Part shown: positions 23,729-32,038 of the stretch, piece by piece
Position numbering within the stretch: the first letter of the stretch is position 1
Layout of the letters: every line of letters begins with the position of its first letter
NCBI RefSeq assembly: GCF_014873755.1
Contig: NZ_JADBEG010000001.1
Location: 7,476,501 to 7,540,500, forward strand
Length of the DNA stretch: 64,000 nt
Direction: 5' to 3'
Origin: Amycolatopsis lexingtonensis
GTDB lineage: Bacteria; Actinomycetota; Actinomycetes; Mycobacteriales; Pseudonocardiaceae
Notes under the pieces: generated by a model
What the model saw: only the letters and a program-made list of their open reading frames with translations
What the model was told of the DNA's origin: nothing
The model's database searches: none
Made by a program: the position numbers and the translations under genes

Positions 23729-25150
23729 GTGGAGCAGAAATCCGTTCGTGAATCCGTCGTGTCCGCTTGGACCGGCGAAGTCGTGCCCAGTTTGTCCGGG
23801 CTCGTGGCGATCCCCGCGCTGTCCCCGGCGTTCGACGCCGACTGGGCGAAGAGCGGCCACCTCGCCGCCGCCGTCGAGCACGTCCGCGCGTGGATCGCCG
23901 GGCGCGGCCTGCCCGGCGCCACCCTCGAGGTCGTGCAGCTCGAAGACCGCACGCCCCTGCTGCTCGTCGACGTCCCGGCGACCCCGGGCGCGACGGACAA
24001 GGGCACCGTCCTGATGTACGGCCACCTCGACAAGCAGCCCCCGGTCGGCGGCTGGTCCGAGGGCCTCGGCCCGTGGACACCGGTGATCCGCGACGGCCGG
24101 CTGTACGGCCGCGGGTCCGTCGACGACGGCTACTCCGGCTACGCGGCGACGACGGCGCTCGAAGCCGTGCACGCGGCCGGCGGCGAGCACGCCCGCACGG
24201 TCGTGCTGCTGGAGACCGGCGAGGAGTCCGGCAGCCCGGACCTGCCCGCCTACGTCGAGCACCTGGCGGAGCGGATCGGCGACGTCTCGCTGGTCGTCTG
24301 CCTGGACGCCGGCGGCAGCGACTACGAGCGGTTGTGGCTGGTCACGAGCCTGCGCGGGATGCTGCACCTCGACGTCACCGTGCAGCTGCTGGCCTCGGCG
24401 CAGCACTCCGGCGTCGCTTCGGGCGTGGTCGCCAGCTCGTTCCGGGTGCTGCGGCGCCTGATCGAGCGGCTCGAGGACAGCGAGACCGGCGAGCTGCTGC
24501 TCGACGAGCTCAAGGTCGACGTCCCGGCGGACCGGCTGGCCGAGCTCGAAGCCGTCTCGAAGGACTTCCCGGACGCGCTGGCGAAGGCGTTCCCGCTGGT
24601 CGAAGGCGGGCGCGTGATCACGGAAGACGCGCTGGAGCTGATGCTCAACAACGCGTGGCGCCCGACGCTGTCGGTGATCGGCGCCGACGGCTTCCCGAAG
24701 CCGGCCGACGCGGGGAACGTCCTGCGCGAGAGCACCACGCTCACCCTGAGCTTCCGGCTGCCGCCGACGGCCGACGCCGAGAAGGCGCTCGAAGCCGTGA
24801 AGCACGCCCTGACCACCGACGTCCCGTACGGCGCGAAGGTCACCTTCGGCGACAACCCGCAGTCCGAGAACGGCTGGAACGCCCCGAGCGAGGCGCCGTG
24901 GCTGACGGCGGCCCTGCGGACGGTCAGCGACGAGGTCTTCGGCCGCCCGCACCGCGCGACCGGCATGGGCGGGTCGATCCCGTTCATGGGCCTGCTCTCG
25001 CGGAAGTACCCGGAGGCGCAGTTCCTGGTCACCGGCGCCTGCGGGTCGGACTCGAACATCCACGTCCCGGACGAGTGGCTGCACCTGGACTACGCGCAGC
25101 AGGTCACCGAGGCCGTCGCGCACATCCTGGACGCACACGCGCGCGGCTAG
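23729..25150 (+). CDS. M20-family metallopeptidase (dipeptidase-like)
   Basis: A 473-aa M20/ArgE/DapE-type zinc peptidase. Metal-ligand and catalytic blocks are in order: LMYGHLDKQPPVGGW (His and catalytic Asp), YGRGSVDDGYSGYAA (bridging Asp), LLETGEESGSPDL (catalytic Glu-Glu), CLDAGGSDYERLW (Asp), and a C-terminal His in SDSNIHVPDEWL. The large lid domain between 200 and 330 fits the dipeptidase/carnosinase group rather than short DapE. GTG at 23729 is chosen because similarity begins there; there is no clear ribosome-binding site. Probable role: cytoplasmic hydrolysis of dipeptides or N-acyl amino acids. It stands alone, and its stop overlaps the convergent TetR by 4 nt. Confidence 0.88.
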   Translation: MEQKSVRESVVSAWTGEVVPSLSGLVAIPALSPAFDADWAKSGHLAAAVEHVRAWIAGRGLPGATLEVVQLEDRTPLLLVDVPATPGATDKGTVLMYGHLDKQPPVGGWSEGLGPWTPVIRDGRLYGRGSVDDGYSGYAATTALEAVHAAGGEHARTVVLLETGEESGSPDLPAYVEHLAERIGDVSLVVCLDAGGSDYERLWLVTSLRGMLHLDVTVQLLASAQHSGVASGVVASSFRVLRRLIERLEDSETGELLLDELKVDVPADRLAELEAVSKDFPDALAKAFPLVEGGRVITEDALELMLNNAWRPTLSVIGADGFPKPADAGNVLRESTTLTLSFRLPPTADAEKALEAVKHALTTDVPYGAKVTFGDNPQSENGWNAPSEAPWLTAALRTVSDEVFGRPHRATGMGGSIPFMGLLSRKYPEAQFLVTGACGSDSNIHVPDEWLHLDYAQQVTEAVAHILDAHARG

Positions 25151-25707
25151 CGGCAGGCTTCGCGCAAGGTCGCGGCGGCCGTCTCCAGGTACGCCGGGAA
25201 GTCCCGCTCCCCGGCCGCGTCGATCCACCGGTCGAACGCGTCACCGAAGACGATCGTCGCGACCTGCGCCGCCGCTTTCGCCTGGTCGGGCGGGGTACCC
25301 CGGCGTTCGAGGGCTTCGCGGAGCGCGGCGGTGATCGCGGCCCCCTTGGTCCGCTCGCGCTCCTGGAGCTCCGCGGTGGCCGCGATGACGGCCCGGCGCT
25401 CGGGTGACGGGTCGACCAGCCGCGTGACCTGCGTGCCGACGTCGGCGAGCGCCGCGAGAGCCGTGCGCAGCGGTGACCCGGCGTCCTCGGCGGCCAGGAC
25501 GGCTTCGGCGATGGCGGGCGGAAGCTGCTCCGAGCCGGCGAAGAGGACTTCGCGCTTGTCGGGGAAGTAGCGGAAGTACGAGCGGCGGGTGATCCCGGCG
25601 CGCTCCGCGATCTGCGTGACGGTCACGGCGTCGTACCCGTGCTCGGCGTACAGCTCCAGCGCGGCTTTCCGCAGCCGGTCCGCGGTCCCGGGATCCCATC
25701 TGGCCAC
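25147..25707 (-). CDS. TetR-family repressor divergent from a saccharopine-dehydrogenase-like gene
   Basis: A 186-aa TetR protein. The HTH occupies residues about 12-57: LRKAALELYAEHGYDAVTVT, then IAERAGITRRSYFRYFPDKR. The C-terminal half is helical. The start is GTG at 25705-25707. There is no Shine-Dalgarno sequence, but TAGACT (complement of 25714-25719) ends 6 nt before it, so the message is probably leaderless. Immediately beyond lies a long inverted repeat at 25724-25781 covering both divergent promoters, so it should repress itself and the gene at 25793. The ligand is unknown. Confidence 0.9.
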   Translation of the reverse strand: MARWDPGTADRLRKAALELYAEHGYDAVTVTQIAERAGITRRSYFRYFPDKREVLFAGSEQLPPAIAEAVLAAEDAGSPLRTALAALADVGTQVTRLVDPSPERRAVIAATAELQERERTKGAAITAALREALERRGTPPDQAKAAAQVATIVFGDAFDRWIDAAGERDFPAYLETAAATLREACR

Positions 25708-25723
25708 GAGCGCAGTCTAACTG

Positions 25724-25781
25724 GTGATGTCTCAGTGTGTCGTCACGTGCTAGCGTCAGTGATGACACACTGAGACATCAC
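25724..25781. promoter_or_regulatory. Long inverted-repeat operator between TetR and the divergent gene
   Basis: Two 23-nt arms, 25724-25746 and 25759-25781, are reverse complements with a single mismatch around a 12-nt spacer. Within each arm TGTCTCAGTGTGTC-type sequence includes the inner dyad of a typical TetR site, so two TetR dimers may bind per arm pair. It covers both divergent promoters. Confidence 0.8.
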
Positions 25782-25792
25782 TGGAGGACGTC

Positions 25793-26830
25793 ATGGAGAT
25801 CTGGGTGCTCGGGGCCATGGGCCGGACCGGCCGCGGGATCACCGCCGAGCTGGCGGCCCGGGGACTGCCGGCGGTGCTGGTAGGGCGCGACCGCGAACGC
25901 CTGGCGGCGACCGGCGCGAAGTTCGTCGTCGCCGACGGCGTCGAGGCCATCGCGGCCGAGATCCGGCGGCAGCGGCCGGCGGTCGTGGTCAACACGATCG
26001 GCGGGTACGCCGCCACGGCCGGGACGATCGCGCGAGCCTGCCTGCCCGGCGGCCACTACGTCGACTTGGCCGCGGACCTGGTCGCCGTCCCGCGGCTGCT
26101 CGACCTGCACGAAGAGGCGCTCGCCGGCGGGAGCACCTTCGTGACCGGCGCCGGCTTCGGCGTCCTGGCCACGGAAGCCGTCGTCGCGAAGCTCTGCGAA
26201 GGGCGCCCGACGCCGAGCGCGGTGCGGGTCGACGCGGTGGCGTCGGTCGCCATCGAAGCAGGGGCGCTGGGTGTCGCGCTGGCCGCCAGCATCGTCGACG
26301 CGCTGACCACCGGCGCCCGCGAGTACCGGGGTGGCCGGTTGGTCCCCTCGCGGCTCGGCGCGAACGCGCAGACGCTCACGTTCCCGGACGGGGAGACGGC
26401 AAAGTCGGCGAGCGGCCCCTCGGGCGAGCTGGTGGCCGCCCAGCGGGCGAGTGGGGCACCGTCGGTCACCGCCACGTCGGGTCTCGTGCCCTCGTCACCG
26501 GTGGTCCGCGCGGTGCTCCCCCTGCTCGGCCGGGTGCTGTCGATCCCGGCCCTGCGCCGGTTCGCGATCCGGCGGCTCGCCGGCGTCCAGGCGAAGGCCG
26601 CCCCGCGACCGCGCACGCACTCGTGGGGCCACGCGATCGTCACCTGGCCCGACGGCACGACCCGCGAAGGCTGGCTCCGCGCCGGCGAGGGCATGGACTT
26701 CACGACGGCGGTGGTGGCCGAGGTCGCGGCCCGCCTGGCCCGCGGCGAGGGCAAGCCGGGCGCGCACACCCCGGCGTCGGCGCTGGGCGCGGAGGTGGCC
26801 GAAGCGGCGGGCGGGACCTTCGTGCTGTGA
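25793..26830 (+). CDS. Saccharopine-dehydrogenase-like NAD(P)-binding protein
   Basis: A 345-aa protein with an N-terminal Rossmann fold: MEIWVLGAMGRTGRGITAEL carries the glycine-rich loop, followed by VLVGRDRERLA and VVVNTIGGYAATAGTIARAC. The domain after residue 120 resembles the trans-acting saccharopine reductase/enoyl-reductase-like family, often annotated as saccharopine dehydrogenase NADP-binding proteins. The real substrate is unknown; lysine metabolism is not implied by context. ATG at 25793 has GGAGG 5 nt upstream. Expression should be controlled by the divergent TetR through the inverted repeat at 25724-25781. Confidence 0.8.
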   Translation: MEIWVLGAMGRTGRGITAELAARGLPAVLVGRDRERLAATGAKFVVADGVEAIAAEIRRQRPAVVVNTIGGYAATAGTIARACLPGGHYVDLAADLVAVPRLLDLHEEALAGGSTFVTGAGFGVLATEAVVAKLCEGRPTPSAVRVDAVASVAIEAGALGVALAASIVDALTTGAREYRGGRLVPSRLGANAQTLTFPDGETAKSASGPSGELVAAQRASGAPSVTATSGLVPSSPVVRAVLPLLGRVLSIPALRRFAIRRLAGVQAKAAPRPRTHSWGHAIVTWPDGTTREGWLRAGEGMDFTTAVVAEVAARLARGEGKPGAHTPASALGAEVAEAAGGTFVL

Positions 26831-26871
26831 GCCGTGCGGCCACCGCGACGGTATTGCCTCGATCGGGAGGT

Positions 26872-26890
26872 CGTATTACGCTGTAATACG
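26872..26890. promoter_or_regulatory. Operator palindrome upstream of the candidate toxin-antitoxin pair
   Basis: CGTATTAC-GCT-GTAATACG is an exact 8-bp inverted repeat with a 3-nt centre, ending 8 nt before the GTG of the first gene. A TANNNT box (TACGTT, 26887-26892) overlaps its right arm, as expected for autoregulated toxin-antitoxin promoters. Confidence 0.7.
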
Positions 26891-26898
26891 TTGGCGTC

Positions 26899-27162
26899 GT
26901 GGAAGGCGAGATCTACGACGGGATACCGCTCGAGCGCCTGCCGTTGGAGGAGGTGCACGTACCCGATGAGCTGCATCTCCGGCGGTCGCTGCGCTATCGA
27001 GGTGCGCTCGACATCGAGCCGGAGCACGCGGTGGAAGCGGTGTTCGACCCGCGACGGCTGATCGGCCGGGATCCGCCCGACGGGGTCTGGCACGTCGCGA
27101 CTGCCTGGCCGGCTGACAAGCGGGTTCGACAGGCCTACCGAGGACTGCGGGGAGTGCGATGA
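26899..27162 (+). CDS. Small protein, candidate toxin of a type II toxin-antitoxin pair
   Basis: An 87-aa protein that I do not recognise with certainty. The C-terminal half, GVWHVATAWPADKRVRQAYR, resembles the strand-helix ending of small BrnT/DUF4258-like RNase toxins, and the N-terminal half is acidic. The GTG start at 26899 lies 6 nt after a TACGTT box, suggesting a leaderless message. Its stop overlaps the start of the ribbon-helix-helix-like gene at 27159 as ATGA, the usual coupling for such pairs. The operator-like palindrome just upstream supports autoregulation. The toxin assignment comes mainly from context and size. Confidence 0.5.
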   Translation: MEGEIYDGIPLERLPLEEVHVPDELHLRRSLRYRGALDIEPEHAVEAVFDPRRLIGRDPPDGVWHVATAWPADKRVRQAYRGLRGVR

Positions 27163-27482
27163 TGGCGGACAGGGAAATCGACAGCCGGATCGCGGCGGCG
27201 GCCGAAGCCGATCCCGATGCCGAGGTCGACTGGGTGCCGCACCGCGAGCCGTCGAAGCGGCCGAGCGCGGTCTACAGCGTTCGCATCCCGGTCGACCGGA
27301 TCGAAGAGTTGCGTAGCCTCGCCGTCGAGCGGGGTGTGCAGCCGACCGCGTTGATCCGGACGTGGGTGCTCGCCCAGCTCGACGCCGCGCGGGGCGACGG
27401 CGAAACACGGCGATGGGAGAACGATGTCCGCGCCACCATCGACCACCTGAAGAGCCTGCTCGACGAGCGGACCGCGAGCTGA
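27159..27482 (+). CDS. Ribbon-helix-helix-like protein, candidate antitoxin
   Basis: A 107-aa protein. The segment VYSVRIPVDRIEELRSLAVE then RGVQPTALIRTWVLAQLD (about 43-80) has the strand-helix-helix pattern of CopG/Arc-type antitoxins: alternating residues in the strand, a short turn, and a helix that begins after a polar cap. The acidic N-terminal 35 residues and the C-terminal helix could wrap the partner toxin, though in many systems the RHH domain is N-terminal. It starts at ATG 27159, overlapping the upstream stop, or at ATG 27162; GGGGAG is 4-7 nt upstream. It probably binds the CGTATTAC palindrome at 26872. Confidence 0.6.
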   Translation: MMADREIDSRIAAAAEADPDAEVDWVPHREPSKRPSAVYSVRIPVDRIEELRSLAVERGVQPTALIRTWVLAQLDAARGDGETRRWENDVRATIDHLKSLLDERTAS

Positions 27483-27485
27483 GCC

Positions 27486-28328
27486 CTACGCGAGCCGCGT
27501 CAGGTGGACTGACACGTCCAAAGTGGACTGCCCACCCCCGGTGAAGATGCCCTTCAACGGCGCCACATCCGCGTAGTCCCGCCCCATCGCCACCCAGACG
27601 TGCCGCGGTCCGACCGGGATCGCGTTCGTCGGGTCGTACGCCCACCACCCGCCGGTCCAGACGTCGACCCAGGCGTGGGACTCGCCTTCCACCACCTCGC
27701 CGAGCTTCGCGTCCGGTTTCGTGTGCAGGTACCCCGACACGTACCGGGCCGGGATGCCGATCGCGCGCAGCATCACCAGCGTCACGTGCGCGAAGTCCTG
27801 GCAGACGCCTTCGCGCGCCTGCCAGGCGTCGGTCGCCGTCGAGTGGACGCCCGTCGTGCCCGGCTGGTACTTGAGCTGCTTGTTCACCCACTCGCACACC
27901 GCCAGCACCGCGTCCGCCGGATCCAGCCCCGTCCGGAGCGCGCGGGCTTCGCGGGCCAGCGTGACGTCGCGCGGGGTGTAGTCGGTCGGCGTCAGGTACT
28001 CGGTGCGGTGGTCGACGACCGTGTCGGAACGCAGGTCCTTCCACGTCGCCGAGCGGATCGGCTCGGCCTCGTCCGCGGTCTCGACCACCGACGTCGCGAG
28101 GACTGTGAACTCGGTGTGCGGCGCGTGGAGGTCGAACGACGTCACGACCGTGCCCCAGTAGTCCGTGTACCGGTAGGCGCGGGTCGCCGGCGTGGTCTCG
28201 ATGCGCGTCGCGACCGTCGTCTGGCGGCGGTCCGAACGCGGGGTGAGCCGGGCCTCGTTGTAGGACTGCGTCGCCGGGGTCGCGTACCGGTAGCCGGTCC
28301 GGTGCGCCACGCGCAGCTGCCACGTCAC
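27486..28328 (-). CDS. Transglutaminase-fold cysteine peptidase-like protein
   Basis: A 280-aa protein with the bacterial transglutaminase-like arrangement: an N-terminal beta domain (LRVAHRTGYRYATPATQSYN), then the catalytic core REGVCQDFAHVTLVMLRAIG (active Cys), GESHAWVDVWTGGWWAYDPT (His and Asp). This is the third gene of an operon with an alpha-E protein and an ATP-grasp enzyme, a set widely conserved in bacteria and predicted to make or process a peptide or amide-linked product. GTG at 28326-28328 is chosen because it overlaps the upstream stop as GTGA. Whether it acts as a peptidase or a transamidase is unknown. Confidence 0.88.
   Translation of the reverse strand: MTWQLRVAHRTGYRYATPATQSYNEARLTPRSDRRQTTVATRIETTPATRAYRYTDYWGTVVTSFDLHAPHTEFTVLATSVVETADEAEPIRSATWKDLRSDTVVDHRTEYLTPTDYTPRDVTLAREARALRTGLDPADAVLAVCEWVNKQLKYQPGTTGVHSTATDAWQAREGVCQDFAHVTLVMLRAIGIPARYVSGYLHTKPDAKLGEVVEGESHAWVDVWTGGWWAYDPTNAIPVGPRHVWVAMGRDYADVAPLKGIFTGGGQSTLDVSVHLTRLA
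27516..27528. repeat. GTCCA-N3-TGGAC palindrome, copy 3
   Basis: GTCCAAAGTGGAC inside the transglutaminase-fold gene, read on the coding strand as TCC ACT TTG GAC (Ser-Thr-Leu-Asp). TTG is a rare leucine codon here. Confidence 0.65.
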
Positions 28329-29272
28329 AGCGAAACCTCCGCACCGCTCCACGCCACCCACGGCGACGTGCTGAAGTACTGCAACGACACGGCTTCCCCG
28401 ATCTCCCGGATCGACGTCTGCAACGCCCCGAGCCGCCGCGGCAGGTCGGTCAGCAGGTCCGATGGGCGGAGGAACTCCAGCTCACTGCGGGCCCGGCCGA
28501 GTTCGCGCAGTGCCTCGGACTTCTCGTTGCTGCGCGCGCCGCCGCCCGGGTCGAGCCGCCGGAGGCAGTCCTCGGCCTGGCGCAGCGCGTGGAACACCGA
28601 GCGCGGGAACAGCGTGTCCCGCAACAGGAACTGCACGACGCGGCCGGCGTCCAGCGCGCCCCGGTACGTCCGCAGGTACGTGTCCTGCGCGCCGGCCGAG
28701 CGGAGCACCGTGATCCAGCCCGGCGAGGACGCGCGGTCCGCGACCCGGGACAGCAGCAGTCGCACGACCATGTCGGCGCGTTCGATCGAGCGGCCGAGCA
28801 CCATGAACAGCCAGCCGTCGTCGCGCGACATCGTCGAGTCGGCGAGGCCGGCGAACATCGCCGCGCGTTCCTCCACGAAGGACAGGAACGCGTGCGGCCC
28901 GGCGCGACGCGCGTAGCGCTGCCGGTCCGGCACCGCGTTCCACGTCGCGTTCAGGCATTCCCACAGCTCGGTCGAGACGACTTCGCGCGCGCCGCGGGTG
29001 TTCTCCCGCGCCGAGTTGATCGAGCCGACGATCGACGCGGGGTTGTCCTTCGCGTACGCCACCAGCTCGGTCAGCTTCCAGACGTCGAGGGCTTCCCCGT
29101 TCGGGGTGTCGATGCCCAGGACGGCCAGGAGCTGGCGGCTCGCGTGGTCCGGGTCGACGGTCGCGTCCTCCAGCAGCTGGTGGACCGAGACGTTGAGGAT
29201 GCGGGAGGTGTCGTCGGCGCGTTCGACGTACCGGCCGATCCAGTACAGCGACTCCGCGTTGCGTGCCAGCAT
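28325..29272 (-). CDS. Alpha-E domain protein (DUF403)
   Basis: A 315-aa all-helical alpha-E protein, recognised by its opening MLARNAESLYWIGRYVERAD and the internal LFMVLGRSIERADMVVRLLL and FPRSVFHALRQAEDCLRRL. The function of alpha-E is not established; it always travels with circularly permuted ATP-grasp and transglutaminase-fold genes, as here. The ATG is 10 nt after the ATP-grasp stop and its own stop overlaps the next gene, so the three are one operon. Nothing unusual in length or sequence. Confidence 0.9.
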   Translation of the reverse strand: MLARNAESLYWIGRYVERADDTSRILNVSVHQLLEDATVDPDHASRQLLAVLGIDTPNGEALDVWKLTELVAYAKDNPASIVGSINSARENTRGAREVVSTELWECLNATWNAVPDRQRYARRAGPHAFLSFVEERAAMFAGLADSTMSRDDGWLFMVLGRSIERADMVVRLLLSRVADRASSPGWITVLRSAGAQDTYLRTYRGALDAGRVVQFLLRDTLFPRSVFHALRQAEDCLRRLDPGGGARSNEKSEALRELGRARSELEFLRPSDLLTDLPRRLGALQTSIREIGEAVSLQYFSTSPWVAWSGAEVSL

Positions 29273-29282
29273 TCGAACCTCC

Positions 29283-30941
29283 CTAGCTCTGTTGCTGCTG
29301 TTGCTGTTGCTGGGACGAGGTCAGCTCCGGCCCCTGTTCGGCGACCATGCCGTCCACAGTGGACATCGCGCCGAGCGCGGGCTGCTCCAGCTCCCGCTCG
29401 GCCGTCGACGCGCGGGAGGCCAGCACCCACGTGTCCTTCGAGCCGCCGCCCTGGGAGGAGTTGACGACCAGGCTCCCCTCCGGCAGCGCCACCCGGGTCA
29501 GCCCGCCGGGCAGCACGAAGATCTCCTTGCCGTCGTTGACCGCGAACGGCCGCAGGTCGACGTGCCGCGGCGCGAGCCGGTCGTCCACCTTGGCCGGCAC
29601 CGTCGAAAGCTGGACCACCGGCTGCGCGATCCAGCCGCGCCGGTGCGCGCGGACCTTGCGCCGCAGGGTGTCCAGTTCCTTTTTCGTCGCCTCCGGCCCG
29701 AACACGATCCCGTAGCCGCCGGAGCCCTCGACCGGCTTGACCACCAGTTCGTCGAGGTGCGCCATGACGTGGTCGAACTCGTCCGGCAGCCAGCACCGGA
29801 AGGTGTCCACGTTGGGCAGCAGCGGCTTCTCGTTCAGGTAGTACTTCACCATCTCCGGCACGTAGGTGTAGACGAGCTTGTCGTCGCCGACGCCGTTGCC
29901 GATGGCGTTCGCGACCACGACGTTGCCCGCGCGCGCCGCGTTCTGGATCCCGGCGACGCCGAGCACGGAGTCCGGCCGGTAGTGCACCGGATCGAGGAAC
30001 TCGTCGTCGATCCGCCGGTAGATGACGTCGACCTGGCGCTCGCCCTCGGTGGTCCGCAGGTAGACGACGTTGTCACGGCAGAACATGTCCCGGCCTTCGA
30101 CCAGCTCGACACCCATCAGCCGGGCCAGCAGCGAGTGCTCGAAGTACGCCGAGTTGTGCACGCCGGGGGTGAGCACGACGACCATCGGGTCGGCCACGTT
30201 CGCCGCGGACGCCGCGCGCAGCGCCCGCAGCAGGTGTGACGCGTAGTCACCGACCGGGCGCACCCGGTGCTGCGCGAACAGGTCCGGGAAGACCCGGGCC
30301 ATCGTGCGCCGGTTCTCCATCACGTACGACACCCCGGACGGGTTGCGGAGGTTGTCCTCCAGCACCCGGAACGTGCCCTCTTCGTCGCGCACCAGGTCCA
30401 CTCCGGACACGTGGATGCGCACGCCGTTCGGCGGGGTGATGCCGTAGGCCTCCCGGCGGAAGTGCTCGCACGACGTGATCAGCCGCCGCGGCAGCACGCC
30501 GTCCCGCAGGATCTGCCGGTCGCCGTAGACGTCGGCGAGGAACGCCTCGAGCGCGCGGACGCGCTGGGCCACGCCGCGCTCGAGCTTCGTCCACTCGGCG
30601 GCCTGGATCACCCGCGGCACCAGGTCCAGCGGGAACGGCCGCTCCTGCCCGGACAGCGAAAAGGTGATGCCCTGGTCGACCATCGCCCGGTCCAGCGCGG
30701 CCGAGCGAGAGTTCAGGTCGTGCGCGTCGAGCGCCGCGATCGACTCGTACAGCGCGCGGTACGGACCGCGGACCGTGCCGTCGCCGGCGAACATCTCGTC
30801 GTAGGCGCCGGCATGCGGCCGTTCCGGGCTGAGATAGCCCTCGAACCGTGCTCCCGGCCGGGTGATCCGGCTGGTCGCCGCCTTCCTCGCGCGTCGACCG
30901 GACGGGGGCAGCCGGGGCGGGGTGGCGTTCATGAACGACAT
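29283..30941 (-). CDS. Circularly permuted ATP-grasp protein with a polyglutamine tail
   Basis: A 552-aa protein of the DUF404/DUF407 ATP-grasp group: YDEMFAGDGTVRGPY and SLSGQERPFPLDLVPR at the N-terminus, RVLEDNLRNPSGVSYVMENR in the middle, and VVKPVEGSGGYGIVFG plus VDLRPFAVN for the nucleotide site. Family members are thought to form amide bonds on a small peptide. The last residues are unusual: ELTSS followed by eight glutamines and Ser, encoded by mixed CAG/CAA codons at 29287-29310. ATG 30941 or ATG 30932 may be used. First gene of the ATP-grasp/alpha-E/transglutaminase operon. A GTCCACAGTGGAC palindrome lies near the 3' end. Confidence 0.9.
   Translation of the reverse strand: MSFMNATPPRLPPSGRRARKAATSRITRPGARFEGYLSPERPHAGAYDEMFAGDGTVRGPYRALYESIAALDAHDLNSRSAALDRAMVDQGITFSLSGQERPFPLDLVPRVIQAAEWTKLERGVAQRVRALEAFLADVYGDRQILRDGVLPRRLITSCEHFRREAYGITPPNGVRIHVSGVDLVRDEEGTFRVLEDNLRNPSGVSYVMENRRTMARVFPDLFAQHRVRPVGDYASHLLRALRAASAANVADPMVVVLTPGVHNSAYFEHSLLARLMGVELVEGRDMFCRDNVVYLRTTEGERQVDVIYRRIDDEFLDPVHYRPDSVLGVAGIQNAARAGNVVVANAIGNGVGDDKLVYTYVPEMVKYYLNEKPLLPNVDTFRCWLPDEFDHVMAHLDELVVKPVEGSGGYGIVFGPEATKKELDTLRRKVRAHRRGWIAQPVVQLSTVPAKVDDRLAPRHVDLRPFAVNDGKEIFVLPGGLTRVALPEGSLVVNSSQGGGSKDTWVLASRASTAERELEQPALGAMSTVDGMVAEQGPELTSSQQQQQQQQS
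29352..29364. repeat. GTCCA-N3-TGGAC palindrome, copy 4
   Basis: GTCCACAGTGGAC inside the ATP-grasp gene, encoding Ser-Thr-Val-Asp as TCC ACT GTG GAC. Confidence 0.7.
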
Positions 30942-31089
30942 CCTGACGCACGTGCCCCTTCGTGCGCGACACTCGCACAGCGGTGGGCGCGGTGCGAAAC
31001 GTCGCTGTAACTCGACAGTGCTGTGCTTTGGTATGGATGAGTGGCAATATGCGTGCTCTCACGAACTGAGAACTACGAGGAGTGACGAC

Positions 31090-32022
31090 GTGGCCCGAGG
31101 AACCCAACTCAAGGCGCTCGCCCTGTTGCCTGCGTTCGCCCTGGTCGGCCTGACCGTGGCCTGCGGTGCCGGTGGCAGCGGTGCGGGTGGCGTCGCGTCC
31201 AGCAGCGCGGCGCCCGGTGCTTCGTCGGGTGACACCGGCGCCGTCGCGAAGGACGACGCGCTCGCCGCGCTGGTGCCCGCCGCCGTGAAGAGCGACGGCA
31301 AGATCGTGGTCGGCCAGGACCAGAGCTACCCGCCGAACGAGTTCCAGGACGGCGGCAAGGCGACCGGCTTCGACGTCGACCTCGGCACCGCCATCGGCCA
31401 GGTGCTCGGGGTGCAGATGGAGTTCCAGAACTCCTCGTTCGACGGCATCATCCCCGGCATCAGCGCCAAGAAGTACGAGATGGGGATGTCGTCGTTCAGC
31501 ATCAACGCCGACCGGCTGCAGTCGGTCGACATGATCTCGTACTACAGCGCGGGCACCTCGCTGGCCGTGCTGAAGGGCAACCCCGACGGCCTCAAGGTGG
31601 ACGACCTCTGCGGCAAGAAGATCGCCGTCCAGAAGGGCACCACGCAGGTCGAGGACCTCGACAAGAAGAACGCCGCCTGCACCGGCGGCGGGAAGCCGGC
31701 CATCGAGGTCACGCAGCTGCAGGCCCAGACCGACGTGAACCTGGCCCTCACCGCCAAGCGCGTCCAGGGTGAGCTCGCCGACTCCCCGGTGATCGACTAC
31801 GCGGTCAAGCAGACCAACGGCCAGCTCGAGTCGGTCGGCGCGCCCTACGACACGGCGCCGTACGGCATCGTGCTGCCGAAGGGCAGCGGCGACTACGGCA
31901 AGGCCGTCCAGGGCGCGATCCAGAAGCTGATCGACAACGGCACGTACAAGAAGATCCTGGACAAGTGGGGTCTGAACGCGACCGGCGCGGTCACCAAGTC
32001 GGAGATCAACCCGGCTTCCTGA
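31090..32022 (+). CDS. Amino-acid ABC transporter substrate-binding lipoprotein
   Basis: A 310-aa lipoprotein. A signal sequence ends in LTVAC, with the lipidated Cys at residue 25, then a Gly/Ser/Ala-rich tether to about 60. The mature domain is of the polar-amino-acid class (SBP_bac_3): VGQDQSYPPNEFQDGGKATG, FDVDLGTAIGQVLG, FDGIIPGISAKKYEMGMSSF and a C-terminal IQKLIDNGTYKKILDKWGL. The start is GTG at 31090 with GAGGAG 7 nt upstream; the longer open frame is not coding. First gene of an importer operon with the permease at 32039 and the ATPase at 32992. The ligand is probably a polar amino acid. Confidence 0.92.
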   Translation: MARGTQLKALALLPAFALVGLTVACGAGGSGAGGVASSSAAPGASSGDTGAVAKDDALAALVPAAVKSDGKIVVGQDQSYPPNEFQDGGKATGFDVDLGTAIGQVLGVQMEFQNSSFDGIIPGISAKKYEMGMSSFSINADRLQSVDMISYYSAGTSLAVLKGNPDGLKVDDLCGKKIAVQKGTTQVEDLDKKNAACTGGGKPAIEVTQLQAQTDVNLALTAKRVQGELADSPVIDYAVKQTNGQLESVGAPYDTAPYGIVLPKGSGDYGKAVQGAIQKLIDNGTYKKILDKWGLNATGAVTKSEINPAS

Positions 32023-32038
32023 GTTAAGGACTGAGTTC

